64,000 nt of DNA from Roseiarcus sp963780825 (GCA_963780825.1 CAWADL010000013.1:62001-126000), one strand, 5' to 3'; counted from the stretch's first letter, positions 19,792 to 28,993 are shown. Program-made: numbers and translations. The notes: generated by a model not told the origin, from the letters alone.

Positions 19792-21941
19792 ATGTCCGAC
19801 ACCCGAGAACTCGATCCTTTCGTCCTGCACCCCGCCACGGCGTCTCGGCGATGGATCTCGTCGTCGAGGGCGTCCATTGCGGCGCCTGCGTCGCGACGAT
19901 CGAGAAGGGTTTTGCCGGCCAGCGCGGCGTGCGCGAAGCGCGTGTCAATCTCGCCAGCAAGCGCGTGACCGTCGAGTGGGACGACGGCGAGCAGACGCCG
20001 CAGACGATCCTCGATCGGCTGCAATCCCTAGGCTATCCCGCCTATCCGTTCGCCGCCGAGCGTCGCGACGGCGTCGAGGCCGCCTACGAACGCCGCCTTC
20101 TGCGTTCCCTCCTCGTTGCTGCAGCGGGAACAGCGGCGCTCATGCTGATCTCCGCCGCGCTCTGGGCCATGCCCCAGGCGCCTATGGCGCTGCACGGCCT
20201 GATGGCGGCGATCGCTGTCGTCACCGTCGCCTACGCCGGGCTGCCGTTCTTCGAGAACGCGCTGCGCGCGCTGCGGCAGCGCTCGATCAACATGGATGCG
20301 CCGATCGCGCTCGGCGTCGCGCTGACGATGGCGCTGTCGCTCGTCGCCTTGGTCAGCGGCGCCGAGACCTATTTCGACAGCGCGCCGATGCTGCTCGCCT
20401 TCCTGCTTGCCGGGCGGTTCCTTGATCAGCGCATGCGCGCGCGCACCCGGCAGGTCGCGGCCGACCTCGCCGCGCTCCGGCCGGCGCGGGCTGTCCTGCT
20501 TGAAGCGAACGGCGAGGCGCGGGATGTGGCTATCGCTGAGGTCGAGCCCGGCGACCTCGTCTTAGCGCGCGCGGGTGAGCGCGTGCCAGTGGATGGCGTC
20601 GTCGAAGAGGGCCGCTCGGAGATCGACCAGAGTTTTGTCACCGGCGAGACGCGGCCGATCGCGGTCGAAGCCGGTGCGCAAGTCTATGCCGGCGCGATCA
20701 ACCTCGGCGGCGCGTTGCGCATCCGCGTGCGGCAGGCCGCGACCGGCACGCTCGTCGATGAGGTCAATGCGCTGCTGGAGAAGGCCATAGAGCAACGCTC
20801 GTCCTATGTGAGGCTGGCGGATCGCGCCGCGCGCTACTACGCCCCGTTGGTCGCCGTGACCGCGCTGGCGGCCTTCCTCGGCTGGGCGGCGTTCGGGCCG
20901 TCCTGGCGGCAGGCGCTCGAAATCGCCGTCGCCGTGCTGATCATCACCTGTCCCTGCGCGCTAGGGCTCGCCGTGCCCGCCGTTCAGGTCGTGGCGGCGG
21001 GCGCCATGTTCCGGCGCGGGCTAATCCTGAACTCGGGCGACGCGCTGGAGCGGCTCGCCGATGTCGACACGGTCGTGTTCGACAAGACCGGCACGCTGAC
21101 CTTGCCGCGGCCGAGCCTGGTCAACGCGGGCGACGCGACCGCCGAGGAACTCGCACTGGCCGGCGCGCTCGCGCTGTCGAGCCGGCACCCTCTGTCGGCG
21201 GCGGTCGCGGCGGCGGCCAACGCGAAGGCGCCGATGACGGCGCACGAATTTCCCGGGCAGGGCGTCACCGCGCTTCATAACGGCAAGCGCGTCAAGCTAG
21301 GCTCGATCGCCTATTGCAAGGCGGAGGTCGAGGCGCGGGCGGTCGCTGAGGCTTATCCCGACGCTTCGCTGATCGCGCTGCGCGGGCCGGAGCGGGCTGT
21401 GGTTTTCGCCGCGACCCAGGCGTTGCGACCCGACGCAGTCGAGACTGTCGCGCGGCTCGCCGGCGCAGGTTACCAGATCGAAATTCTCTCCGGCGACCGT
21501 GCGCGCGCTGTCGGGGCGTCGGCGTCGGCGCTGAATGTGCGGAAGTGGTCGGCGGAGCTCAAACCCGCCGACAAGATCGCGGCCGTGAAGGCGCTGAAAG
21601 CGCAGGGGCGCAACGTGCTGATGGTCGGCGACGGCCTCAACGACGCGCCCGCCTTGGCTGCGGCCGACGCCTCGATGTCGCCGGTCTCGGCGACGCACCT
21701 TACCCAAGCGCAAGCCGACGCGGTGTTTCTCGGCGACCGGCTGGGGCCTGTAGCTGACGCGCTGGCGCTGGCGCGGAAGGCGAAGCGGCTGATGATTGAA
21801 AATTTGGGGCTTGCGGCGGTCTATAACGTGATCGCGGTGCCCCTTGCTTTGGCGGGTCTGGCGACGCCGCTGGTGGCTGCGGTGGCGATGTCTGGCTCGT
21901 CAATCGTGGTGACGCTGAACGCCCTGCGCGCCCGGAGCTGA
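19792..21941 (+). CDS. Heavy-metal translocating P1B-type ATPase, FixI/CopA-like (one frameshift near the start)
   Basis: About 716 residues. The N-terminal HMA domain has the metal site GVHCGACVATIE. Then follow eight TM segments, the channel motif TCPCALGLAVP (CPC, copper type), the phosphorylation site DKTGTLTL, the HP motif SSRHPLSAAVA and GDGLNDAPAL. The tail MSGSSIVVTLNALRAR is the P1B TM8 motif. The N-terminus (MSDTRELDPFVLHPATA) and the HMA domain lie in different frames, breaking near 19840. The layout recalls FixI/CcoI, which delivers copper to cbb3 oxidase, but no ccoNOP or ccoGHS genes are present, so export by a CopA-like pump is also possible. Confidence 0.82.
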
Positions 21942-21948
21942 AGCGACG

Positions 21949-22187
21949 CCCCCTGGGACCGCGGGCGTCCGCACAAGGCGCTAACCTAGGCGATTTTCTA
22001 TAGATTTGAACCCCTCATTTGGGTGTCATCCCCGCGAAAGCGGGGATCCAGGGGCTACACGACGTGCGCTTCGGCGTGTTGGCCACACGCCGTGCAGCGG
22101 CCCCTGGATCCCCGCTTTCGCGGGGATGACAGCAAACCTTTGAATTTAATCGGCAATCGCCTAAGTTAGCGCCCGCGGTCCCAGGAG
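21949..22187. repeat. Inverted repeat family C, copy 1, with family D nested inside
   Basis: Outer arms CCCCTGGGACCGCGGGCG... and ...CGCCCGCGGTCCCAGG enclose a second mirrored pair (GGCGCTAACCTAGGCGATT / AATCGCCTAAGTTAGCGC). In the middle sits a complete family D element at 22025-22130. The whole gap between the ATPase gene and the DUF2277 gene is made of this. Confidence 0.8.
22025..22130. repeat. Inverted repeat family D
   Basis: GTCATCCCCGCGAAAGCGG...GATCCAGGGG at the left and its mirror at the right, spacer about 45 bases. This type is widespread in proteobacterial genomes. It interrupts a family C element. Confidence 0.85.
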
Positions 22188-22243
22188 CGCTTCCCGCGTA
22201 GGACAGAAATGGTAATCTCTCCCGATCGCAGGGAGAGGTATCC

Positions 22244-22504
22244 ATGTGCCGCAGCATTAAACCGCTATTCAACTTCGAGCCGCCGGCGACCGAGGCGGAG
22301 CTTCGCGCCGCCGCCGTTCAGTTCGTGCGCAAGGTCAGCGGTTTTCAGCATCCTTCAAGGGACAACGCCGACGCTTGCGAGGCGGCGGTGGAGGATATCA
22401 CCGCGATCTTGGGCAAACTCGTCAGCCAATTGCACACCAAGGCGCCGCCGCGCGACCGCGAGGTCGAAGCCGCCAAGGCGCGAGCGCGTTTCGCGCAAGC
22501 CTAG
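22244..22504 (+). CDS. DUF2277 family protein
   Basis: 86 residues, preceded by GGGAGAGG. The N-terminus MCRSIKPLFNFEPPATEAEL and the FVRKVSGFQHPS segment match the DUF2277 family, small soluble proteins conserved in many bacteria with no established role. It is all alpha-helical by appearance, with one invariant Cys at residue 2. It stands alone on the plus strand; a family B REPIN follows its stop by six bases. Confidence 0.8.
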   Translation: MCRSIKPLFNFEPPATEAELRAAAVQFVRKVSGFQHPSRDNADACEAAVEDITAILGKLVSQLHTKAPPRDREVEAAKARARFAQA

Positions 22505-22509
22505 CGCTC

Positions 22510-22571
22510 GGAGCGTCGGCGTCCACGCCGACGTCGTGGGGCTACGACGTCGGCGTGGACGCCGACGCTCC
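22510..22571. repeat. REPIN family B, copy 1
   Basis: GGAG plus hairpin CGTCGGCGT/ACGCCGACG at each end, inverted, spacer about 14 bases. The right arm codes for the last nine residues of the convergent cyclase gene. Confidence 0.85.
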
Positions 22572-23825
22572 GGCGCTCGGCGCATACAGCTCGTGCGGCT
22601 GACCGAGCCCGCGCAGTTCGAACGCGCCCAAGCTCGGCAGTTCATCCGCCAGCGCTCGGGCGAAATCGTCGCTGACGATCAGCGGCAGATCGCGCGACTT
22701 GGCGATCGCCTCGATGCGGCTGACCAGATTGACCGCCGGTCCGATCACCGTGAAATCGACGCGGTCCACCGAACCAATATTGCCGTAGGTCACCTCGCCG
22801 AAATGCAGCGCCACGACGAGGCGCAGCGGCGACTGCCCCTCAGGCGTCGGCCGCGCGGCGACGCCGGCCAGCGTTTCGCGCGCGGCCGCAAGGGCGTTCT
22901 CCGCCGCGCGGCGCGCCTCGTGCGGAGTCTCGGCGGGGAAGATCGCCAGCAGCCCGTCGCCGATGAATTTGAGGATCTCCCCGCCGTGCGCGGCGATCGC
23001 TCGCGCTTGAAGATCAAATAAATCATTGAGCGTCGAAATAACCATCTCGCTTGGCGCATGATCGGAGAGCGCCGTAAATCCGCGCAAGTCCGACGACCAG
23101 ATCGCCGCCGAAATCTCTTCGCCGCTGCCGCGCCTGATCTTGCCGGCGAGCACACGCGGACCGGTCTGCGCCCCGAGATAGGCGGCGAGCACGTTCTCCG
23201 CGATCTGACGCTGGCTGCGCATGTCGGCGATCAGCGCGACGTCGCGGCTGAAGCCGGTCAGCAGGTCGATCTCGGCCTGACGAAAGCCGCCCGGCGCGTC
23301 CGCGACATAAGAAATGATATGCGCCTCGAAGCCGAACGGGCTTTCAACAGGGATCAGCAGATAATCTGTCGCCCCGCGCGCCTTCAGGTCCGCCAGTATG
23401 GTGAAATCGAATGCGGCGTGGTCGCCGTCGAGACGCCGGCGGATGGTCTTGTTCTCGGCGCGCGACTGCAGGATCGGGTTGTCGGAGTAGGGCACAAGGT
23501 CCAGCACTTCGTGCATGATCATGATCTTGCGCGTTTCGGCCAAGTCCTTCCACCAATGATAGGTCGCGCCCATGAACTGCGGGTGCAGGATGGTGGTGTT
23601 GACCGCCACCCGCAACAGCCCAATACCCGCCGCCGTCAGGCGCCAGCCGAATTCGTCGATGACCTTGGTGAATAAATCCTCGCGACGCGCCGGCCCGCGC
23701 AACCAGGCCGCGACCCCGTCCAGCGTCTCGCTCTTCGGCCGCAAGTCTTCCGGGGTGGAGACGGTCGAGGCAACCACGGCCGCACGCGCGAGCGTTCCCG
23801 GAGGATGCGGCGTCTCGTCGGCCAT
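22542..23825 (-). CDS. Adenylate/guanylate cyclase, class III
   Basis: 427 residues, cytoplasmic. The N-terminal 200 residues form a sensory-type region (REDLFTKVIDEFGWRLTAAG to ADMRSQRQIAENVLAAYLG) often found before class III cyclases. The catalytic domain spans about residues 225-400: AAIWSSDLRGFTALSD gives the first metal Asp, GEILKFIGDGLLAIFP the second, and DFTVIGPAVNLVSRIE the Asn/Arg transition-state pair. It makes cyclic AMP, or less often cyclic GMP. The ATG shares one base with the stop of the aminotransferase gene. The last nine residues (GASASTPTS) are encoded by a REPIN. Confidence 0.85.
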   Translation of the reverse strand: MADETPHPPGTLARAAVVASTVSTPEDLRPKSETLDGVAAWLRGPARREDLFTKVIDEFGWRLTAAGIGLLRVAVNTTILHPQFMGATYHWWKDLAETRKIMIMHEVLDLVPYSDNPILQSRAENKTIRRRLDGDHAAFDFTILADLKARGATDYLLIPVESPFGFEAHIISYVADAPGGFRQAEIDLLTGFSRDVALIADMRSQRQIAENVLAAYLGAQTGPRVLAGKIRRGSGEEISAAIWSSDLRGFTALSDHAPSEMVISTLNDLFDLQARAIAAHGGEILKFIGDGLLAIFPAETPHEARRAAENALAAARETLAGVAARPTPEGQSPLRLVVALHFGEVTYGNIGSVDRVDFTVIGPAVNLVSRIEAIAKSRDLPLIVSDDFARALADELPSLGAFELRGLGQPHELYAPSAGASASTPTS

Positions 23826-25177
23826 CAACCGAGCCGTTTCAGCGCCCGGCCGAAGCGGTCAAACAACTCGTCGATGTCCTTCGGCGAAATGACCAATGGC
23901 GGGCAGAAAGCGATGACGTCGCCGATCGCGCGGATGATCAGCCCTTCCTCATGGCAGAGCTCGGCGATCTTCGCGCCGCACGAACCGGGCGGATCGAACG
24001 CGGCCGTCGTCGCCGGTTGTGAAACAAACTCCAAAGCGCCGATCAGTCCGACGCCGCGCGCTTCCCCAACCAGCGGATGCGAGGCAAAGCTGCGCAACCG
24101 CTCCTGGAACTGCGGGCTGAGCCTCCGCGCCGCGCCAACCAGGTCCTTCTCCTCGATGATGTCGAGATTCTCCAGCGCGATCGCCGTGCCGACGGGATGG
24201 CCGCTAGCCGTAAAACCATGCGCGAACACGCCGATCTTCGCGGAATTATCGGCGAGTGTTTGATAGACCTTGTCCGTGAACAGGATCGCCGTCATCGGGA
24301 AGTAGCTGGAGGTGATCGCCTTCGACAGCACCATGAAATCGGGCTCGATCCCATAGGTCTGGCAACCAAACATGTTGCCGGTGCGCCCGAAGCCGGTGAT
24401 CACTTCGTCAGCGACGATCAGCACATCGTGCTTGCGACAAACCTCCTGGATCTTTTGCCAATAGGTGGCCGGCGGTGGGATCACCCCGCCCGCGCCCATC
24501 ACCGGCTCGCCGATGAAGGCGGCGACGGTGTCAGGGCCCTCCGCGATGATCGTCGCGTCGAGCTCGTCGGCGAGCCGCGTCGCAAACGTCTCCTCGGTCT
24601 CGCCGGGCTGCCCGAAGCGCCAGAGATTGGGGCAGCCTACATGTTTGACGAACGGCAGCGGCAGATCGAAGTCGCGATGAAAATTCGGCATTCCAGTCAG
24701 GCTGCCGGAGACGATGCTGACCCCGTGATAGGCCTTCTGCCGGGAGATGATCTTCTTCTTGGCCGGACGTCCCAGCGCATTGTTGTAGTACCAGATCATC
24801 TTGACGACGAGATCGTTGGCCTCCGATCCCGACGAGGTGAAATGCGCCTTCGCCATGCCCGGCGCGAGCCCGACCAGCCGCTCGGCAAGCTTGGTCGCCG
24901 AGGGGTGCGATTTATGGCTGAACGAGTGGTAGAAGGGCAGCTTCGCCATCTGCTCGGCGGCGGCCTTCACCAGCCGCGGCTCGCCGAAGCCGACCGCGAC
25001 GCTCCACAGACCGGCTAGACCTTCGATATATTCCTTGCCGGTATCGTCGTAGACGCGCACGCCCTCGCCGCGCTCGATCATCAGCGGGCCGACCTGCTCG
25101 TGCCGGCGGGCGTTGGTGGCGGGGTGGAAGTAATAGGCGATATCGGTGGCGGCGAGGGAATTCGGCCGAACGTTCAT
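23825..25177 (-). CDS. Class III PLP-dependent aminotransferase
   Basis: 450 residues from ATG at 25177 (MNVRPNSLAATDIAYYFHPA). Fold type I features: GLAGLWSVAVGFG near residue 55, FTSSGSEANDLVVKM binding PLP phosphate, ADEVITGFGRTGNMFG with the ring-contacting Asp, and VLSKAITSSYFPMTAIL with the Schiff-base Lys. It resembles omega-amino acid:pyruvate and putrescine/beta-alanine transaminases, so an amine or omega-amino acid is the likely donor. Its stop overlaps the cyclase start. Regulation is unclear. Confidence 0.85.
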   Translation of the reverse strand: MNVRPNSLAATDIAYYFHPATNARRHEQVGPLMIERGEGVRVYDDTGKEYIEGLAGLWSVAVGFGEPRLVKAAAEQMAKLPFYHSFSHKSHPSATKLAERLVGLAPGMAKAHFTSSGSEANDLVVKMIWYYNNALGRPAKKKIISRQKAYHGVSIVSGSLTGMPNFHRDFDLPLPFVKHVGCPNLWRFGQPGETEETFATRLADELDATIIAEGPDTVAAFIGEPVMGAGGVIPPPATYWQKIQEVCRKHDVLIVADEVITGFGRTGNMFGCQTYGIEPDFMVLSKAITSSYFPMTAILFTDKVYQTLADNSAKIGVFAHGFTASGHPVGTAIALENLDIIEEKDLVGAARRLSPQFQERLRSFASHPLVGEARGVGLIGALEFVSQPATTAAFDPPGSCGAKIAELCHEEGLIIRAIGDVIAFCPPLVISPKDIDELFDRFGRALKRLG

Positions 25178-25289
25178 GCGGGCCTCCGGGATGCGGGGCG
25201 CATTTGCGCTTTCCCACGGGGGATTGTCCAGGGGGCGCCAGACGGCCGGGCAATCGATCGTGAGCAGATCTTTTGCAAGGTGAGGCAGT

Positions 25290-25412
25290 TCCCTCCCCCC
25301 TTGTGGGGGAGGGCCAGGGAGGGGGGTCGCCGCTTGGACGGCGCTCTCCAGAAAGGGTGGCGCTCGCGGGCTACCCCCCTCCCCAACCCTCCCCCACAAG
25401 GGGGGAGGGAGA
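25290..25412. repeat. Inverted repeat family G, copy 1
   Basis: TCCCTCCCCCCTTGTGGGGG...GGGAGGGGGG at the left, mirrored at the right, around a spacer with GGCGCTCTCCAGAAAGGG. Another copy is at 48271-48396. Confidence 0.85.
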
Positions 25413-25462
25413 ACGCGGCGGCGGCGCTTCATGCGACGCGGCTGAAATTGCGAGGTACTCGC

Positions 25463-26125
25463 ATGAGAAGCGAAACAGCGGCGTTTATCGAAGGTTTGCA
25501 CGCGCGCGGCGGCGCGGCCCGCGCCGAATGGGACAAGCGCTACATGAAATCGGAGCGCACGCACTGGGGCGTCTCGGCGCCCGAGATTGTCGGCGCCATC
25601 CGAACGCTGCGGTCGCTCTCCGAGCCGATCCGGCTCCGCGTTGCGACCGAGCTTTGGCGCGAGGAGGTGTTTGATCTCAGGATCGCCGCGGCGCGGATCG
25701 TGGCGGGGCTATCGGATGCGGCGGACGCTGGGGTCTGGCGCTTTCTGACCAAGCGCATGGCCGAGCTCGACGGCTGGGCGATCGCCGACAATTTCGCGGA
25801 CGCCGCCGGCCCGCGCATCATTTTCGCGCCCGATAGGCTCGGCGAAGTCGAGCGATGGGTAGTGAGCCCGCATCTTTGGACGCGTCGCGCGAGCCTGGTG
25901 TTTACGCTGGCCTGGATGAAGTCGGGGCGCAGCCCCGAGCGCATGCTCGGTTGGGCGGCGCGGTTGGTCGAGGACCGCGAATGGTTCATTCAGAAGGCGA
26001 TCGGCTGGTGGTTGCGCGAGCTTGGCAAGCGCGATGCGCCGCGGGTGCGGACGTGGCTCAAGGCGCATGGCGGCGGGTTGAAGGCGTTCGCTAGGAAGGA
26101 GGCGGAGAAGTATCTCTCCTCGTAG
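25463..26125 (+). CDS. DNA alkylation repair protein, AlkD-like
   Basis: 220 residues of paired helices (HEAT-like repeats), as in AlkD glycosylases, which remove N3- and N7-alkylpurines without flipping the base. Diagnostic stretches are DKRYMKSERTHWGVSAPEI, the Trp-rich helix end AELDGWAIADNFA, and REWFIQKAIGWWLRELGKRD near residue 175, with the Trp/Asp/Arg set used for DNA contact. The start at 25463 gives MRSETAAFIEGLHARGG. It follows a family G repeat and has no operon partner. Confidence 0.82.
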   Translation: MRSETAAFIEGLHARGGAARAEWDKRYMKSERTHWGVSAPEIVGAIRTLRSLSEPIRLRVATELWREEVFDLRIAAARIVAGLSDAADAGVWRFLTKRMAELDGWAIADNFADAAGPRIIFAPDRLGEVERWVVSPHLWTRRASLVFTLAWMKSGRSPERMLGWAARLVEDREWFIQKAIGWWLRELGKRDAPRVRTWLKAHGGGLKAFARKEAEKYLSS

Positions 26126-26466
26126 GCTCAATGAACCCCCGCGCTCCGCGCTTTGTTAAGAGATGCTTCAAAGGGTGTTCCGGAAACTGGACCTATGGCT
26201 CCGGCAGGCGAACTTTCGATCGGCTCTCAAACCCTTACGCGGGCCGCGAAAGACACGGCTCTATTCGCGTTCGAGCATTCCGGAACTTCGGTCATCCAAG
26301 CAAGCAACCCGGTCCAGCGATGTTTCCGCGACTTGTTGACGGGTCTCAAACATCCGACTTTTGCGCCCTCCATCCTGGCGCGGATTGGGAGAGTGAAGCT
26401 GGGTCTTCCGCCGTTGCCGTTGCCTCTTTGAAGGTCGCGCTGTGGCCGCGATCTGGAGATCTAAAG
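26126..26466. other. Intergenic stretch without a recognisable gene
   Basis: An open frame crosses it on the plus strand but its translation is low-complexity and matches no family I know. The base composition is less GC-rich than nearby genes. I see no tRNA, hairpin terminator or promoter I could defend. Confidence 0.4.
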
Positions 26467-26843
26467 CATGCACACATCTGGCGGACGCGGGTGAAACACA
26501 ACGGCTGCGGACTCCCTCTCCCCCGCGAGTCGCACGACGCAGCGCGACGCATCAACCAAGCAGCGGGGAGAGGGTTGGGGTGAGGGGTGAGTCGCTTGGA
26601 CCCGCCTTTCCAACCATCGCACCGCGCGAAACTAGAAGACCTGAAGCAGACGCTCGCTTATTTCGTGCAAGCAAATTTGGCGGGGCGCGAAGCGCAGGTC
26701 CAAGTGGCGCGCCCCTCACCCAAACCTCTCCCCGCTATTGCGTGGATGCGGCGCGCTACGTCGTGCGACACGCGGGGAGAGGGGTCCCCAGCCGTTGTGC
26801 TACGCAGCGCGCCGGCCAAATGTGTGCATCCCCTAGAGCTCGA
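26467..26843. repeat. Large imperfect inverted repeat H
   Basis: Arms 26467-26603 and 26696-26841 mirror each other over about 140 bases with scattered mismatches. Both start GCACACAT at the outer end, then ACAACGGCTG, CTCTCCCCGCG, TCGCACGACG, and end near CTTGGACC around a 90-base loop. No open frame within is convincing. The outer right end touches the stop of the HAD phosphatase gene. Confidence 0.75.
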
Positions 26844-27485
26844 TCAGCCGCGCAATAGCGCCCTCGTATGCTCGCCATAGCCGGTGATGGTCGGATAGTC
26901 CGTTTCAAGCATATACTTGTGCGCCGCCGTCACGACCACCACCGCCGCCCCCGCGGCCACGCCTGCTTGAACGCCGGCCGGCGCATCTTCAAACACCAGG
27001 CAATCCTCGATCTTCCGGCCCAGCCGTTGCGCGGCCAGCAGAAAACAGTCGGGCGCGGGCTTGCCGCGTTCAACATCCTCGGCGGTGACGAATACCCGAG
27101 GTATCGGCAATCCTGTCGCCTTCAGCCGGCGGAGCGCGAGCTTGCGCTGAGCCGACGTGACGATCGCCCAGCGATCCGGCGGCAGCAATTCGAGGAAGGC
27201 TCTGGCCCCATCAATCTCTTCGATGCCTTCCACATCCTCGATCTCAGCCAGCAGCAGCGCCTCCACCTCAGCATGCGGATCGACGCCCGGCAGTGCTAGC
27301 CGGGTGATTGTTTCAATGCCCCGCACGCCGTGGATGGTCGGAAGAAACGATGCGGCGTCGAGCCCATGCCGGGTCGCCCAATCGCCCCAGACGCGCTCGC
27401 CTACGGCGACGGAGTTGATGATCGTGCCATCCATGTCGAATAGCAGGGCGTCGAAAGTGCGATCGAAAAGAGGGCTCTGGGTCAT
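26844..27485 (-). CDS. HAD-IA family phosphatase
   Basis: 213 residues from ATG at 27485 (MTQSPLFDRTF). All four HAD motifs are present: DMDGTIINS (nucleophile Asp and acid Asp), the Ser/Thr of IVTSAQRK, Lys in ERGKPAPDCF, and FEDAPAGV. The alpha cap between motifs I and II is the subfamily IA type. The sequence resembles sugar-phosphatases such as 2-deoxyglucose-6-phosphatase and glycerol-phosphatase. The substrate is not predictable. It stands alone, convergent with nothing coding on the left. Confidence 0.82.
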   Translation of the reverse strand: MTQSPLFDRTFDALLFDMDGTIINSVAVGERVWGDWATRHGLDAASFLPTIHGVRGIETITRLALPGVDPHAEVEALLLAEIEDVEGIEEIDGARAFLELLPPDRWAIVTSAQRKLALRRLKATGLPIPRVFVTAEDVERGKPAPDCFLLAAQRLGRKIEDCLVFEDAPAGVQAGVAAGAAVVVVTAAHKYMLETDYPTITGYGEHTRALLRG

Positions 27486-27566
27486 GGCGGGCTCGGTACC
27501 CCCAAACCCACACAATAATCAACCTGTCGGAACAAAAGTTCTCAAAATCGTATCGGCGAGCGCCTA

Positions 27567-27662
27567 TGTAGCCGCGGTCGCTGACCGCGGTGGATCGAAT
27601 TGGAAAAAATTAGCAAATACAGGCGCCTGAGCCAAAGAACGCGGTCAGCGACCGCGTCTACA
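27567..27662. repeat. REPIN family A, copy 4 (subtype with conserved loop)
   Basis: GTAG/hairpin pair inverted, with a loop reading GTGGATCGAATTGGAAAA...AGCAAATACAGGCGCC. The whole element including this loop recurs in the opposite orientation at 45891-45968. Confidence 0.85.
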
Positions 27663-27695
27663 CGGGGCGTCGAGGTGGAATCTACTACCCTCGCT

Positions 27696-28880
27696 TCACA
27701 TGACTTCCAGTGCCATCGCGGTCGCCTCGCCGCCGCCGATGCACAGCGACGCCACCCCGCGCTTGCCGCCTCGCGCCTTCAGCGCCGCCAGCAGCGTCAC
27801 CAGTATCCGCGCCCCCGACGCCCCGATCGGATGCCCGAGCGCGCAGGCGCCGCCGTTCACGTTGACCTTCTCGTGCGGCAGATCGAGATCGCGCATCGCC
27901 GCCATCGCCACGACCGCGAACGCTTCGTTGATCTCGAACAGATCGACGTCGCTTGCCCGCCAGCCGGTCTTCTCGAACAGTTTGCGCATCGCGCCGATCG
28001 GCGCGGTCGGGAATTTGCCCGGCTCGGCGGCGTAGGTTGCGTGTGCGACGATCCGCGCTAGCGGCGTCAGCGCACGCTTGTCCGCCACGCCGGCGCGGGT
28101 GAGAATCAGCGCGGCGGCGCCGTCGGATATCGAGCTGGAGTTTGCCGCCGTCACCGTGCCGCCCTCGCGGAAGGCGGGTTTCAACGTCGGGATTTTCTCG
28201 GGGCGAGCCTTCGGCGGCTGTTCGTCGGTCCGCACGACCGTTTCGGTCTTGCCCGACTTCACCGCGACAGGGACGATCTCCGCCTCAAAGGCGCCGTCGC
28301 GAATCGCGCGGTTGGCGCGCTCCAGGGAGGTCAGCGCATACGCGTCCTGCGCCTCGCGGGTGAACTGATAATCGCGCGCGCAATCCTCGGCGAAAGTCCC
28401 CATCAGCCGGCCCTTGTCATAGGCGTCTTCGAGGCCGTCGAGGAACATCGAATCGGCGATTTTGCCGTGGCCCATGCGGTAGCCGGTTCGCGCACGCTCC
28501 AGCAGATAGGGAGCGTTGCTCATGCTCTCCATGCCGCCGGCGACGACGACATCGGCGCTCCCCGCGGCGATGAGGTCATGGCCTAACATCGCGGCCTTCA
28601 TGCCCGAACCGCACATCTTGTTGATGGTTGTAGCGCCGACGCTGAGCGGTATCCCTGAGCCGATGCTCGCCTGCCGCGCCGGCGCTTGGCCTTGGCCGGC
28701 CGGCAGCACACAGCCCATCACCACTTCGCCGACGTCTTCGCCTGTGAGGCCGGCGCGCTCTAGCGCAGCGGAAATGGCGCGGGCGCCGAGCTGTGGCGCG
28801 CTGACGCCGCTGAGATCACCTAGGAAGCCGCCCATCGGGGTCCGCGCCGCGCCGACGATGACGATAGGGTCCGCCGCCAT
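27696..28880 (-). CDS. Acetyl-CoA C-acetyltransferase (thiolase)
   Basis: 394 residues. Thiolase active-site features are Cys90 in INKMCGSGMKA (acyl acceptor), His in NGGACALGHPIGASGARI and Cys in SLCIGGGEATA. The tetrameric PhaA/AtoB type is indicated by length and by the loop AGQGQAPARQASIG. It condenses two acetyl-CoA to acetoacetyl-CoA for polyhydroxybutyrate or the ethylmalonyl-CoA pathway, or runs backwards in ketone use. phaB is not adjacent. REPIN copies flank both ends. Confidence 0.88.
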   Translation of the reverse strand: MAADPIVIVGAARTPMGGFLGDLSGVSAPQLGARAISAALERAGLTGEDVGEVVMGCVLPAGQGQAPARQASIGSGIPLSVGATTINKMCGSGMKAAMLGHDLIAAGSADVVVAGGMESMSNAPYLLERARTGYRMGHGKIADSMFLDGLEDAYDKGRLMGTFAEDCARDYQFTREAQDAYALTSLERANRAIRDGAFEAEIVPVAVKSGKTETVVRTDEQPPKARPEKIPTLKPAFREGGTVTAANSSSISDGAAALILTRAGVADKRALTPLARIVAHATYAAEPGKFPTAPIGAMRKLFEKTGWRASDVDLFEINEAFAVVAMAAMRDLDLPHEKVNVNGGACALGHPIGASGARILVTLLAALKARGGKRGVASLCIGGGEATAMALEVM

Positions 28881-28899
28881 GTTCGCTCCGTAGCGCCAA

Positions 28900-28993
28900 T
28901 GTAGCCGCGGTCGCTGACCGCGGTCTCGGTGTGAGCGCCCTGTTCGGCAGATACGCGATCACGGCGCAACCGCGGTCAACGACCGCGGCTACA
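28900..28993. repeat. REPIN family A, copy 5
   Basis: GTAG plus CCGCGGTC/GACCGCGG hairpin at both ends, inverted. Spacer ends GATCACGGCGC. It lies between rpmB and the thiolase gene. Confidence 0.85.

Noticed and set aside
21949..22187. The nested repeats as an insertion sequence
   Set aside because: There is no transposase frame and each unit is under 250 bases; they fit dispersed palindromic repeats better.
26131..26583. A 150-residue open frame in the gap after the AlkD-like gene
   Set aside because: Low-complexity translation, runs into repeat H, no ribosome binding site and no family.
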